17,377 bases of DNA from JBBDIP01 sp964602455 (GCA_964602455.1 CAZRRG010000046.1:1-17377), one strand, 5' to 3'; shown: positions 7,428 through 15,048, counted from the stretch's first letter. The notes: generated by a model from the letters alone, not told the origin. Translations and numbers: made by a program.

Positions 7428-7812
7428 GCTCGGTCTCACCGCCCTCTCTCCGGTTCCTTACTAGAGCAAGCGCCGCATCGCGGTACGCCTGCCAATTATC
7501 GGGCGTCATGCGCGATAGCAGATCCTCGATCTCTCGAAGACAGTGCTCGTCACGCTCCACACGCTCAGCGAACCCCAGCCGTCTCTCCATCTCCAGGAGA
7601 GCCTTCTCTGCCCTCTTCAGCGCGTCCTCACAGGCTTGGCGCGAGACGCCCAGACGCTCAGACATCTCCGCAAGCGACAAGTCCTCATCGATGCGCATGG
7701 CAACGACTTCCCGTTGCCGCGGGGGCAAGATGCCCTCGTACAGGTCGCGTAGGACTGAGAGACGGTGCACTATTTCGGGCTGCGCCCTGTCCAGGTGATC
7801 GCCTTTACACAC
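7417..7812 (-). CDS. ylxM: YlxM-type SRP-associated helix-turn-helix protein
   Basis: Small DNA-binding-like protein of the YlxM/p13 family. In Firmicutes it is encoded next to ffh and in streptococci it modulates SRP GTPase activity. The 131-residue product carries a sigma-region-4-like helix-turn-helix from about residue 29 to 80 (LPPRQREVVAMRIDEDLSLAEMSERLGVSRQA), which is the family hallmark. The C-terminal tail is an acidic-then-basic helix. The start is a GTG at 7812 with AGGA 7 nt upstream. The 89-bp gap before it, after ftsY, is the longest break within this half of the operon. The 3' end overlaps ffh. Confidence 0.88.
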   Translation of the reverse strand: MCKGDHLDRAQPEIVHRLSVLRDLYEGILPPRQREVVAMRIDEDLSLAEMSERLGVSRQACEDALKRAEKALLEMERRLGFAERVERDEHCLREIEDLLSRMTPDNWQAYRDAALALVRNRREGGETEHGV

Positions 7813-7901
7813 CAGACAATCCTACACCAGGCGCGGAAGCAAAGCAACAGGTTCCGGCGTGCTCGAAGGTATGCATTAGCAGCCAAGGGAACGGATGGGG
7901 A

Positions 7902-8819
7902 TCAGGGCTCCCTTCCAAATAGGGCTTTAGAGAACGCCTCCGGGTCAAAGTCCCGAAGGTCGTCCATAGCCTCGCCCACTCCCACGAGCTTTACGGGTAT
8001 TTTCAGCTCCTCGGCTATGGCCACGGCGATGCCGCCTTTGGACGAACCGTCAAGCTTGGTTATGCAGATCCCCGTGACCCCTGCGGCGCCCGCAAAAATG
8101 CGGGCCTGGTTCAGACCATTCTGGCCGGTGGCGCCGTCGACCACCATAAGCACCTCATGGGGTGCGCCGGGCAGCTCTCTCCCTACGACCCTTACTATCT
8201 TCTTCAGTTCCTCAACCAGGTTCTTCTGGGTGTGCAGCCTACCTGCCGTATCCACCAGGACCAGGTCTATCTTCCGCGCTATCGCGGACCTCACCGCGTC
8301 AAACGCCACGGCGCCGGGGTCTGACCCCTCCTGGTGCTGGATGATCGTTGATCCCGTTCGCTGGGCCCACACTGCCAGCTGGTCTCCCGCGGCGGCGCGA
8401 AAGGTGTCGGCGGCGGCCATGATGACGCTTTTGCCCTGGTCTCGCCACCGCTTGGCGAGCTTGCCTATCGTCGTCGTCTTTCCGGATCCGTTTACACCTA
8501 TGAGGACGTATACCGTGGGCCCTTCCTCGGCCACCCTGAGCGGCTCCGACACGCCCTCGAAGATGTCCCTCACCAGACCGGACATGACCCCCAGCAGCTC
8601 GTCCTCGCTCTTCAGTCCCTGCTTCTTGTTCTCCTCCAGTATCCGTTCACGGAGCAGGCTCGCTGCCTGAACCCCCACGTCTGACTGAATGAGGGCCTCC
8701 TCCAAGTTGTCGAGGAACTCTTCCGTGATATGCCCGGGCACAAAGATGCCCTGTACCTTCTCCAGGAGGCTCTTGGAACTCTTTTGAAGACCTTGCTTCC
8801 ATTTCTCAAACAGGTTCAT
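7902..8819 (-). CDS. ftsY: SRP receptor GTPase FtsY
   Basis: Membrane-associated receptor that docks SRP-ribosome complexes to the translocon. This is the short Gram-positive form (305 residues) without the long acidic A domain of E. coli. It has an N-terminal amphipathic start (MNLFEKWKQGLQKSS) and the NG domain with GVNGSGKTT (108-116), DTAGR (190-194) and TKLD (254-257). The ATG start has GGGAG 6 nt upstream. It follows smc by 13 bp, the usual order in Bacillota, and shares the transcript with smc. Confidence 0.97.
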   Translation of the reverse strand: MNLFEKWKQGLQKSSKSLLEKVQGIFVPGHITEEFLDNLEEALIQSDVGVQAASLLRERILEENKKQGLKSEDELLGVMSGLVRDIFEGVSEPLRVAEEGPTVYVLIGVNGSGKTTTIGKLAKRWRDQGKSVIMAAADTFRAAAGDQLAVWAQRTGSTIIQHQEGSDPGAVAFDAVRSAIARKIDLVLVDTAGRLHTQKNLVEELKKIVRVVGRELPGAPHEVLMVVDGATGQNGLNQARIFAGAAGVTGICITKLDGSSKGGIAVAIAEELKIPVKLVGVGEAMDDLRDFDPEAFSKALFGREP

Positions 8820-8832
8820 CTCGGACTCCCTC

Positions 8833-11800
8833 TCACCGGTTCTCGATCCGCATTCCGAAGACCCTGGACACGCCGGGTTCCTCCATGGTCACCCCGTACA
8901 GGAGGTCGGCGGCCTCCATGGTCGCCTTCTGGTGGGTGATGACCACGAACTGGGTGTCTTCCGAGTACCTCTTCAGGAACTGGCTGAACCGCACAATGTT
9001 TGACTCATCCAGGGCGGTGTCCGCCTCGTCCAGCACAATCAGCGGAGAAGCCTTGACCGACAGTATAGCGAAGATGAGCGCCACTCCGCAGAGGGATCTT
9101 TCCCCTCCTGACAACAGGTTAAGGTTCTTCTGGCGGCGCCCGGGCGGCTCGGCTATGACCTCTACACCCAGGGAGTCCTCGATCAACACGAGGTCGCCTC
9201 TCCCGCCGCCGAAGAGTTCCTGAAAGATCTCGCGGAAACTGGCGGCGACCAGCCCGAAGGTCTCGACGAAGCGGGTCTCGATTTCCTTCTCCACTATCTC
9301 TCTCGCCCTGTTGATCTCGTCGATGGCTGCAAGGACATCCTCTTTCTCGGTGCTCAGAAGATCGAGCCTGTCCGAGACATCGGCGTATTCCTCTTCAGCC
9401 TTCAGGTTCACAGCACCGAGCTCCCGAATGGCATTGTCCAGTTCCTCCGCCAGGGGCAGTCCCTCCGCGCGCGATACCCTGGGGTGTTCGACTCCGGCGA
9501 TGTCTTTGAGCCCAAACTCCTGCTCAATGAGCCCAACTATTTCCTCGAGCGACTTCCGGTTGGCCTCAACTTCCGCTTCAGCCTCCTCCAGGCGCGTCGC
9601 AAGGTTCACCTTGTCTCTGGTGTACCTCTGAAGCTCCGATGCCACCGCGGCAAGCCTTGATGTGAGTTCTTCCCGTTCTGCCTCGGCTGCGGCAATCTCT
9701 CCCGCCAGGGATGATACATCTTTATCCAGCACACTTATCTTGTCGCCCAGCTCCTTGTCCTCGAGCGCCGATGATTCCAGGAGCGAGCCCTGCCGCGCGA
9801 TCTCTTTCTCTTCTTCCTCAAGGCTTCGCTGGTGGCTCAACCTCTCTCCCGCCAGGCCCTCTAGCCGACGCTGTATCGCTCCCAGGTCGCGAAGCGACTC
9901 TTCTCTCCGGCCAATGAGCTCCCGTAGCTTTGCCTCCATCTGCCGGTCCTCGGCCGCGCTTTCCCGCATCTCACTCTCAAGGGCGAGGAGTTTCTCTTGT
10001 CGCTGGGCCATTCCCTCAGCGATCTCTTTTTCCCTGGCCGTGACCTGGTCCAGTTCCGCTACGAGCCCTTCCTCCCGCTCCTTGAGAACCGGCTCGCGCG
10101 CTTCCCGCTCCTTCACCTGCGCTTCTGCCGCGCGCACCTGGGACTCCAGGTTCTTGCAAACCTCGGCAAGGCGAGCGGCTTCGGATCCGGCGGTCGTTGC
10201 CTTGGCCCTGGCATCGCCAGCCTGGGCCGATAGCGCTTGCAGGTCCCTCTCAAGGGACTTCCGGCGCGCCAGCACCGCCTCGAGTTCCGCCGAAAGGCTC
10301 CTGTCGCTCTCCCGGAGCTCCGCAAGTTCTTGTTTGCGACGGAAAAACGCCTCTGAACGCGGGGCCTCGCCGCCGGAGATAGCTCCTCCAGGCTCAATGC
10401 TCTCTCCCGTCAAGGTGACAACCCTGGTTGTCCAACCTGATTCGCGCATGAACTGGAGCCCGAGATCCAGGGTATCGGCAAGCACAATCCGCCCCACGAG
10501 ATAACGGGCGGCGGACTCCATCTCGGGCGGGAACGAGACCACCGAAATCAGCGGCCTTACCCCGGGGCAGCGCCCAAGGGCCGCCTCTGCCGCCGGGTTC
10601 ATCCCTCGAGGACGCAGGATCGACATTGGAAGGAATGTGGCACGCCCCGATCTTCCCTGCTTCAGGTGCGCGATGGCGCTCTTGGCTGCGGATTCGTCTG
10701 TGACGATGATGTTCTCCGCGGCGCCGCCTACCGCCGCTGAAAGCGCGGGTATGTAGCGGGACTCGCAGGAGAACAGCTCTCCTACCGCTCCCTGGATTCC
10801 GCTGAGGATACCCTGCTGGCGGCCTTCAAGAACGGCTTTGGGTCCCTTGCCGTAACCCTCGAAGCTCCGCTCCATGTCCTCCAGCAGCTTGCGTCGCGCC
10901 TTAACGGCAGATAGCCTGGCTCCGAGGTTCTTCTCGGCCGAAACCTCGCGGTCGATCTGGGCCCTCACCTGTGCGGCGCTGGACTCCAGTTCCTCCTGTC
11001 GCTTCCTGGCCTCTGCCGCCCGCTCGCCTGCCTCGGCGCGGGCTATGGAGGAGGCAGTCAGCTCCTTCTCCAGCCTTTCCTTCTCCCGGCGGGACTGCGC
11101 GAGATAGTCCACCAGAGCCCTACGCTCTTTACGCACGTCTTCCAACCTGCGCCGGAGGTCTTCCTTGGCCCGCTGCACAGATGTCTGCTCGGTGGTGAGC
11201 CCTACGACCTCTGTCCTGATCCCGATAACCTTGTCGGTCAGCTCTTTCCTGTGCGCCTCCGAAGCCTGCCTCTTCCCCTCTGCCTCTGCTACCGCCAATG
11301 AGGCTTCTTCATAGAGGGCAGTGGCCGCCGAATGTCGCTCAGATAGCGCCTTTTCCTCAGCCGCCAGCCTATCCAGGTCTCTAGAAATGGCTGCCTTCCT
11401 TGCCGTGCGGGCTTCCAGTTCCCGCTTCAGGACTACGACCTGGCCTCTTGCAGCGTCACGCTTTTTCTCCAGTGCCAGGAGGTCTTCGGCCAGCGCTTCC
11501 CGCTTGCTCTGGAGCTCACGAATCCGCTCCTCAAGGGGTTCACGCTTCTGCCGCAAGGACTCTTCCTCTTGGCCCAGTCTGGGGATGGAAAGCTCCGCGT
11601 CGCGGAGTTCGGCCCTGTATCTTTCAAGCCTGCGGGCTATGCTTGCGGCTTTTCGGTTCTCTTCGTCATACTGGTAAATCCACATGGAGAGGTCCAGTTC
11701 CCTGCGCTTGGCTGAGAGTTCCTTGTACCGGAGGGCCAGTTCTTTATCATTGGATAGCTGCTGCTTCCGGGATTCGAGTTCGAACGCCAGGTCCGTGAGG

Positions 11801-12351
11801 CGAGCGATGTCAGCCCGGGCGGCTTCCAGCTTCGACTCCATATCCCGCTTGTCCAGCCTGACCTTGGCCACACCCGACGCTTCCTCGATCCACGCGCGCC
11901 TGTCTTCGGGCTTACCTGACGCCAACTCGTGGATCGTGCCTTGCCCGATCACAACGTACCCCGTATGTGAGAGGCCGGTCCCCGCCAAGGTCTCGATGAC
12001 GTCTTTCCACCGGCAGACTTTTCCGTTGAGCCTGTACTCGCCGGTGCCGTCCCTGGCGACCCGCCTCAGGATCTCGGTCTCGCTATCGCCGCCGATAGAG
12101 TCAAATAGCAGTCTGACCTCAGCCATACCCATCGCCTTGCGTGTCTGCGTCCCGGCGAATATGACGTCCTGAGACCTCGCGGACCGGAGGACTCTTGGGT
12201 TCTGCTCTCCCAGCACCCACCGCAAAGCGTCGGCCAGGTTCGACTTGCCGCAGCCGTTAGGGCCGACAATGGCGGTGATTCCGGATCCGAGGGTTACTTC
12301 AGTGCGATCGCAGAAGGACTTGAACCCGTGCAATGACAGTTTCCTTAACAA
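8833..12351 (-). CDS. smc: Chromosome segregation ATPase SMC
   Basis: Condensin core subunit that organises and helps segregate the chromosome together with ScpA and ScpB, which are not in this window. The 1172-residue length is normal. Order of parts: head half with Walker A GPNGCGKSN (30-38); coiled coil to about 490; hinge about 500-660, containing FEGYGKGPKAVLEG and ending near GGAISGGEAP; return coiled coil; then head half with signature LSGGERS (1080-1086) and Walker B LIVLDEAD (about 1104-1111). The start is a TTG at 12351, preceded by GGGAGGAG ending about 10 nt upstream and by a nearer AAGGA. The upstream region contains a perfect palindrome 22 bp before the start codon. Next upstream is a divergent regulator gene where rnc would normally be the direct neighbour. 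Confidence 0.97.
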   Translation of the reverse strand: MLRKLSLHGFKSFCDRTEVTLGSGITAIVGPNGCGKSNLADALRWVLGEQNPRVLRSARSQDVIFAGTQTRKAMGMAEVRLLFDSIGGDSETEILRRVARDGTGEYRLNGKVCRWKDVIETLAGTGLSHTGYVVIGQGTIHELASGKPEDRRAWIEEASGVAKVRLDKRDMESKLEAARADIARLTDLAFELESRKQQLSNDKELALRYKELSAKRRELDLSMWIYQYDEENRKAASIARRLERYRAELRDAELSIPRLGQEEESLRQKREPLEERIRELQSKREALAEDLLALEKKRDAARGQVVVLKRELEARTARKAAISRDLDRLAAEEKALSERHSAATALYEEASLAVAEAEGKRQASEAHRKELTDKVIGIRTEVVGLTTEQTSVQRAKEDLRRRLEDVRKERRALVDYLAQSRREKERLEKELTASSIARAEAGERAAEARKRQEELESSAAQVRAQIDREVSAEKNLGARLSAVKARRKLLEDMERSFEGYGKGPKAVLEGRQQGILSGIQGAVGELFSCESRYIPALSAAVGGAAENIIVTDESAAKSAIAHLKQGRSGRATFLPMSILRPRGMNPAAEAALGRCPGVRPLISVVSFPPEMESAARYLVGRIVLADTLDLGLQFMRESGWTTRVVTLTGESIEPGGAISGGEAPRSEAFFRRKQELAELRESDRSLSAELEAVLARRKSLERDLQALSAQAGDARAKATTAGSEAARLAEVCKNLESQVRAAEAQVKEREAREPVLKEREEGLVAELDQVTAREKEIAEGMAQRQEKLLALESEMRESAAEDRQMEAKLRELIGRREESLRDLGAIQRRLEGLAGERLSHQRSLEEEEKEIARQGSLLESSALEDKELGDKISVLDKDVSSLAGEIAAAEAEREELTSRLAAVASELQRYTRDKVNLATRLEEAEAEVEANRKSLEEIVGLIEQEFGLKDIAGVEHPRVSRAEGLPLAEELDNAIRELGAVNLKAEEEYADVSDRLDLLSTEKEDVLAAIDEINRAREIVEKEIETRFVETFGLVAASFREIFQELFGGGRGDLVLIEDSLGVEVIAEPPGRRQKNLNLLSGGERSLCGVALIFAILSVKASPLIVLDEADTALDESNIVRFSQFLKRYSEDTQFVVITHQKATMEAADLLYGVTMEEPGVSRVFGMRIENR

Positions 12352-12373
12352 GAGTCCTTGGCTCCTCCCGAAA

Positions 12374-12390
12374 GTACAGGTTACCTGTAC
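12374..12390. promoter_or_regulatory. Perfect 17-bp palindrome, candidate operator of smc
   Basis: GTACAGGTTACCTGTAC has two 8-bp arms around a single central T. It lies 22 bp upstream of the smc start codon and 88 bp upstream of the divergent regulator's start. Its size and symmetry are typical of a dimeric repressor site, and the obvious candidate ligand is the adjacent helix-turn-helix protein. The binding partner is inference. Confidence 0.6.
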
Positions 12391-12414
12391 ACAACTCTAC
12401 GCGTTCTGGGTAAA
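12386..12414 (-). promoter_or_regulatory. Possible smc promoter overlapping the palindrome
   Basis: On the minus strand TTTACC (12409-12414, 4 of 6 to TTGACA) and TGTACA (12386-12391, 3 of 6 to TATAAT) are 17 bp apart. Transcription would begin inside the palindrome and leave a leader of about 28 nt carrying GGGAGGAG. The match is weak. Confidence 0.28.
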
Positions 12415-12443
12415 GGGATCTCTACCTTGCAGTGTAACTTCTT

Positions 12444-12455
12444 CTCACCTGTGAG
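12444..12455. promoter_or_regulatory. Second, weaker inverted repeat near the regulator start
   Basis: CTCAC-CT-GTGAG lies 23 bp upstream of the regulator's TTG. It shares ACCTGT with the perfect palindrome but has a different centre. It could be a degenerate second operator or chance. Confidence 0.25.
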
Positions 12456-12478
12456 GAATCCCTGGGAGTGAGCCGCTT

Positions 12479-13045
12479 TTGTCCGTCATCGATCAGATGT
12501 CGAGGCTGATCCTGGCCGATCCGAACGTAACAGCCAGACAGATCGCCAAGACGTTGGGGTACGCAGAGGAGAAGTCGGTGTATTACTGGCTCTCCAAATC
12601 CGGCTACAAGGGCATGAGAGACTTCAAGAAAGCCGTGCTGAGCCGCGCCATTCCATCGGTCAAGCGGCCAGAGGCGTCTGTGGCGAAAGACTCAGGCGAC
12701 ACGTGCCTTCCCTTGTACTCGGACCCCGGTCAGAAGGCCTTGGGATACAACCTTACGGGATACCTCCGGGAGAACCTGGGCGGAGAGAGCTATGCGGTAC
12801 TCATGACCGAAGACACTTGCGCTCCTGTAGCGGAAATGGGCGATGTGTTGCTGGTGGATCCCTCCGCAGCGTCTTTCCAAGGCGACCTGCAGTGGGCCAG
12901 TGTACGGGGCCGGATGCGCGTTCTCAGAGTCTACGGAGACGGTGATGACCGGGTGCTGTACGTCGATGCCGCTGACCCGAGCTCCGTAGTGACGCCCGAC
13001 TTCGTGAGCGGCAAGGTTGTCTTTATCCTCAGGAAAGAGGGCTAG
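12479..13045 (+). CDS. HTH transcriptional regulator with a LexA/S24-like C-terminal domain lacking the catalytic pair
   Basis: This 188-residue protein is the only complete gene on the plus strand. Residues ~1-55 form a helix-turn-helix: NVTARQIAKTLGYAEEKSVYYWL with the following helix of basic residues. After a variable linker, residues ~95-188 resemble the S24 peptidase/LexA/CI C-terminal fold, with the GDVLLVDP turn (121-128), the strand VRGRMRVLRVY (142-152) and the final FVSGKVVFILRKEG. In active members the Ser of D-S-M starts the domain and a Lys sits in the V-K-R strand. Here those positions read Asp112-Thr113-Cys114 and Arg147-Val-Leu-Arg150, so self-cleavage is not expected. Start TTG 12479 has GGGAG 10 nt upstream. 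It is inserted in opposite orientation between rnc and smc, and its 3' end faces rnc with only 14 bp between. I infer a DNA-binding repressor, possibly of its own gene and smc. Confidence 0.75.
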   Translation: MSVIDQMSRLILADPNVTARQIAKTLGYAEEKSVYYWLSKSGYKGMRDFKKAVLSRAIPSVKRPEASVAKDSGDTCLPLYSDPGQKALGYNLTGYLRENLGGESYAVLMTEDTCAPVAEMGDVLLVDPSAASFQGDLQWASVRGRMRVLRVYGDGDDRVLYVDAADPSSVVTPDFVSGKVVFILRKEG

Positions 13046-13059
13046 AACCACGTGGCCGG

Positions 13060-13770
13060 CTAGCGGCCCAACCTCGAGAGAAAAGCTGCGGCAGCAGCCT
13101 CCTCAGCCTCCTTCTTCGACTGCCCCTGACCCTTTGAGACTTCCACTCCACCGACAACGCACGCCACAGTATACACAGGCGAGTGATCCGGTCCTTCTAC
13201 GGCCAGAACCCTGTATTCGAGAGTGGTGCCCGGTTGCTTCTGGACCTTTTCCTGGGCCAGGGTCTTTGGGTCAACAGGGACGTAGGCGGGCACCGGCCCG
13301 TCTTCGGCCGAAAGCGGCTTAAGCAAGAGCTCCCTCACCAGTTCGTGAGCTGAATCCCATCCCTCTGCAATGTACACAGCCCCGATCAGGGCCTCCAGAG
13401 CGCTGGCGAGGAGCCTTGGGCGGGACCGGCCTCCGCTCTGCTCTTCACCTCGGCCTAGCCTGAGGTGCTCTCCTAATTCGGCTGCGAGGGCGACCGAAGC
13501 GAGGTTTTGGCCGGACACAACCGCTGCTCTCATCCTGGTGAGGTCTCCCTCCGGAGTAGCCGGGTACCGCCGGAACAACCAATCCGCTACTGACAGGTAG
13601 AGAACCGCGTCTCCCAGGAATTCCAGGCGCTCGGTAGGGGTATTCGCCGGTCCTCTTTCGTTCGTATACGAGACGTGAGTCATGGCCTCCGCCCGGAGAT
13701 CCGGCGGAAGCGAGGATAGCGCCTTCTCGACGATCTCCTTCACTGTTCGTGCTTCGCCAGGCAAAGGCAC
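13060..13770 (-). CDS. rnc: Ribonuclease III with an altered active-site acid
   Basis: Double-strand-specific endonuclease that processes rRNA precursors and structured mRNAs. The 236-residue protein has the RNase III signature ERLEFLGDAVL (47-57), with Glu47, Glu50 and Asp54 matching E. coli Glu38, Glu41 and Asp45. The second motif is LASALEALIGAVY (121-133), and a double-stranded RNA-binding domain spans about 162-236. In the second motif Glu126 matches Glu117, but the acid equivalent to Asp114 is Ser123 (codon AGC at 13402-13404). The other acids and the RNA-binding domain are intact. The start is GTG 13770, given by GGAGGT 8 nt upstream, so the gene overlaps fabF by 31 bp. A GTG at 13743 overlapping the fabF stop lacks a binding site. 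The 3' end converges on the S24-like regulator. Confidence 0.95.
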   Translation of the reverse strand: MPLPGEARTVKEIVEKALSSLPPDLRAEAMTHVSYTNERGPANTPTERLEFLGDAVLYLSVADWLFRRYPATPEGDLTRMRAAVVSGQNLASVALAAELGEHLRLGRGEEQSGGRSRPRLLASALEALIGAVYIAEGWDSAHELVRELLLKPLSAEDGPVPAYVPVDPKTLAQEKVQKQPGTTLEYRVLAVEGPDHSPVYTVACVVGGVEVSKGQGQSKKEAEEAAAAAFLSRLGR

Positions 13771-14975
13771 GCGTTCTGACCTCCGAACCCGAACGAGTTC
13801 TTGATCGCCACCCTGATGTCGGCCTTACGGGCTACATTAGGCACGTAGTCCAGGTCGCACTCGGGATCCGGCGCTTCGTAGTTGATTGTAGGGGGAACAA
13901 TGCCTTCATGAAGGGCCATCGCCGTCGCGATGGTCTCAACCGCTCCGGCGGCGCCCAGCAGGTGGCCGATCATGCTCTTAACCGACGACATCAGGACGTC
14001 CTTAGAGTGCTCGCCAAGGACCGACTTCACTGCCCTCGTCTCGTTGACGTCGTTGGCAGGAGTCGACGTCCCATGAGCGCTGACATAGTCCACGGCTGAG
14101 GGTTCAATACCCGCGGACTTCAGCGCCGCTCTCATAGCCCGCGCAGCGCCTTCTCCCTCGGGACTGGGCGCGGTTATGTGGTACGCGTCGGAGCTCATGC
14201 CGTAGCCGACGATCTCGGCGTAGATCCTGGCTCCCCTCTCCACCGCCTGGTCATAATCCTCAAGAACCAGCACGCCGGCGCCCTCGCCCATAATGAACCC
14301 ATCGCGGAGGCGGTCGAAGGGCCTGCAGGCGCGAGGACCTAGATCATTCTGTGTCGAGAGGGCCTTCATAGCGGAAAACCCGGCGAGCGCCAGAGGCGTG
14401 ATCGGCGCTTCGGTGCCTCCGCAGATCATAACGTCGGCGTCGCCTCTGGCGACGATCTCGTAGGCGTCGCCTATGGCGTTGGTGCCGGTGGCGCAAGCAG
14501 TCACAACGGTGTTAATGGGACCCCTGAGCCCAAGGTCGATTGAAACCTGCCCTGATGCCATGTTGGCGATCATCATGGGGATGAAAAAGGGCGACACGCG
14601 GCTGGGTCCGCGCTCGATGAGCACTCTTGTCTCACGATCGAACGTCTCCATACCGCCGATGCCGGTACCTATGAGGACGCCGCTGCGGTCTGGCCTGAAT
14701 GCCCCGTTAAGTCCTGCGTCCTGGAAAGCTTGTCGGGCTGCGACCACGGCGAACTGGCAGAAACGGTCCATCTTCCGTGCCTCGCGCCTGTCGATTTCGG
14801 CGGCGGGGTCGTAGTCGACCATGGCAGCCAGCTGGCAAGGATAGGCACTGACGTCGAACCGGTCGATCTTGCGTATCCCCGACTGTCCGGAGATGAGGTT
14901 GTCCCAGAAGTCCTTAAGGCCTGTCCCAATTGGGCTTATTACGCCCATTCCTGTTATGGCTACTCGCCTCGGCAA
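13740..14975 (-). CDS. fabF: Beta-ketoacyl-ACP synthase II
   Basis: Condenses malonyl-ACP with acyl-ACP in each elongation round of type II fatty acid synthesis. The 411-residue thiolase-fold protein has the catalytic Cys161 in VVTACATGTN, His301 in SAHGTST, Lys333 in SVKSMIG and His338 in GHLLGAAG. These are the residues expected of KAS II. I start it at TTG 14975 (MPRRVAITGMG), which has GGAG 6 nt upstream and a longer GGAGGAGGG before it. The frame runs open to 15044, but that extension lies across the acpP-fabF hairpin. It follows acpP after 73 bp and overlaps rnc. Confidence 0.96.
   Translation of the reverse strand: MPRRVAITGMGVISPIGTGLKDFWDNLISGQSGIRKIDRFDVSAYPCQLAAMVDYDPAAEIDRREARKMDRFCQFAVVAARQAFQDAGLNGAFRPDRSGVLIGTGIGGMETFDRETRVLIERGPSRVSPFFIPMMIANMASGQVSIDLGLRGPINTVVTACATGTNAIGDAYEIVARGDADVMICGGTEAPITPLALAGFSAMKALSTQNDLGPRACRPFDRLRDGFIMGEGAGVLVLEDYDQAVERGARIYAEIVGYGMSSDAYHITAPSPEGEGAARAMRAALKSAGIEPSAVDYVSAHGTSTPANDVNETRAVKSVLGEHSKDVLMSSVKSMIGHLLGAAGAVETIATAMALHEGIVPPTINYEAPDPECDLDYVPNVARKADIRVAIKNSFGFGGQNACLCLAKHEQ
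13779..13784 (-). promoter_or_regulatory. rnc ribosome binding site inside fabF
   Basis: GGAGGT on the minus strand, 8 nt before the GTG at 13770. It places the rnc start within the fabF coding region and argues against the later GTG at 13743. Confidence 0.65.
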
Positions 14976-14986
14976 ATCCCGCTCCG

Positions 14987-14995
14987 CCCTCCTCC
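14987..14995 (-). promoter_or_regulatory. fabF ribosome binding region
   Basis: GGAGGAGGG on the minus strand, with a further GGAG at 14982-14985 placed 6 nt before the TTG at 14975. Together these mark the fabF start downstream of the hairpin. Confidence 0.5.
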
Positions 14996-14997
14996 AG

Positions 14998-15037
14998 ACT
15001 ATATGAAACAAGGTCCCGCGGGCTGGACCGCGGGACC
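14998..15037 (-). terminator. Intergenic attenuator/terminator hairpin between acpP and fabF
   Basis: A perfect 10-bp GC-rich stem (GGTCCCGCGG at 15012-15021 with CCGCGGGACC at 15028-15037) closes a 6-nt loop. On the minus strand it is followed at once by TTGTTTCATAT. It begins about 11 nt after the acpP stop. The shape is that of an intrinsic terminator. Because fabF and rnc lie downstream without another visible promoter, partial termination, or protection of the acpP 3' end, is the likely effect. Confidence 0.72.
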
Positions 15038-15048
15038 ACAGCATCTAT

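Larger units (their letters stand above)
12352..12478. other. Divergent intergenic region smc / S24-like regulator
   Basis: This 127-bp region lies between two divergent start codons and must carry promoters for both directions unless smc is reached by read-through. It contains the 17-bp palindrome at 12374-12390, a weaker inverted repeat at 12444-12455 sharing ACCTGT, and the ribosome binding sites of both genes. No coding potential is seen. Confidence 0.7.

Noticed and set aside
6193..7464. 423-residue plus-strand open frame opposite ffh
   Set aside because: It mirrors the ffh codons, gives a Ser/Arg/Leu-rich translation without recognisable motifs, and lies opposite an unmistakable SRP54 gene.
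7813..7901. Possible promoter (TTGCTT and TAGGAT 17 bp apart) in the ftsY-ylxM gap
   Set aside because: The -10-like element coincides with the ylxM ribosome binding site, so transcription would begin at or after the start codon. The match is probably chance.
9662..10504. 280-residue Ser/Arg-rich plus-strand frame inside smc
   Set aside because: It is the antisense of Glu/Ala/Arg-rich coiled-coil codons, so the composition is a by-product of SMC.
14976..15044. N-terminal extension of fabF up to 15044
   Set aside because: The extension crosses the acpP-fabF hairpin, is not like any ketosynthase N terminus, and the TTG at 14975 has a good ribosome binding site.
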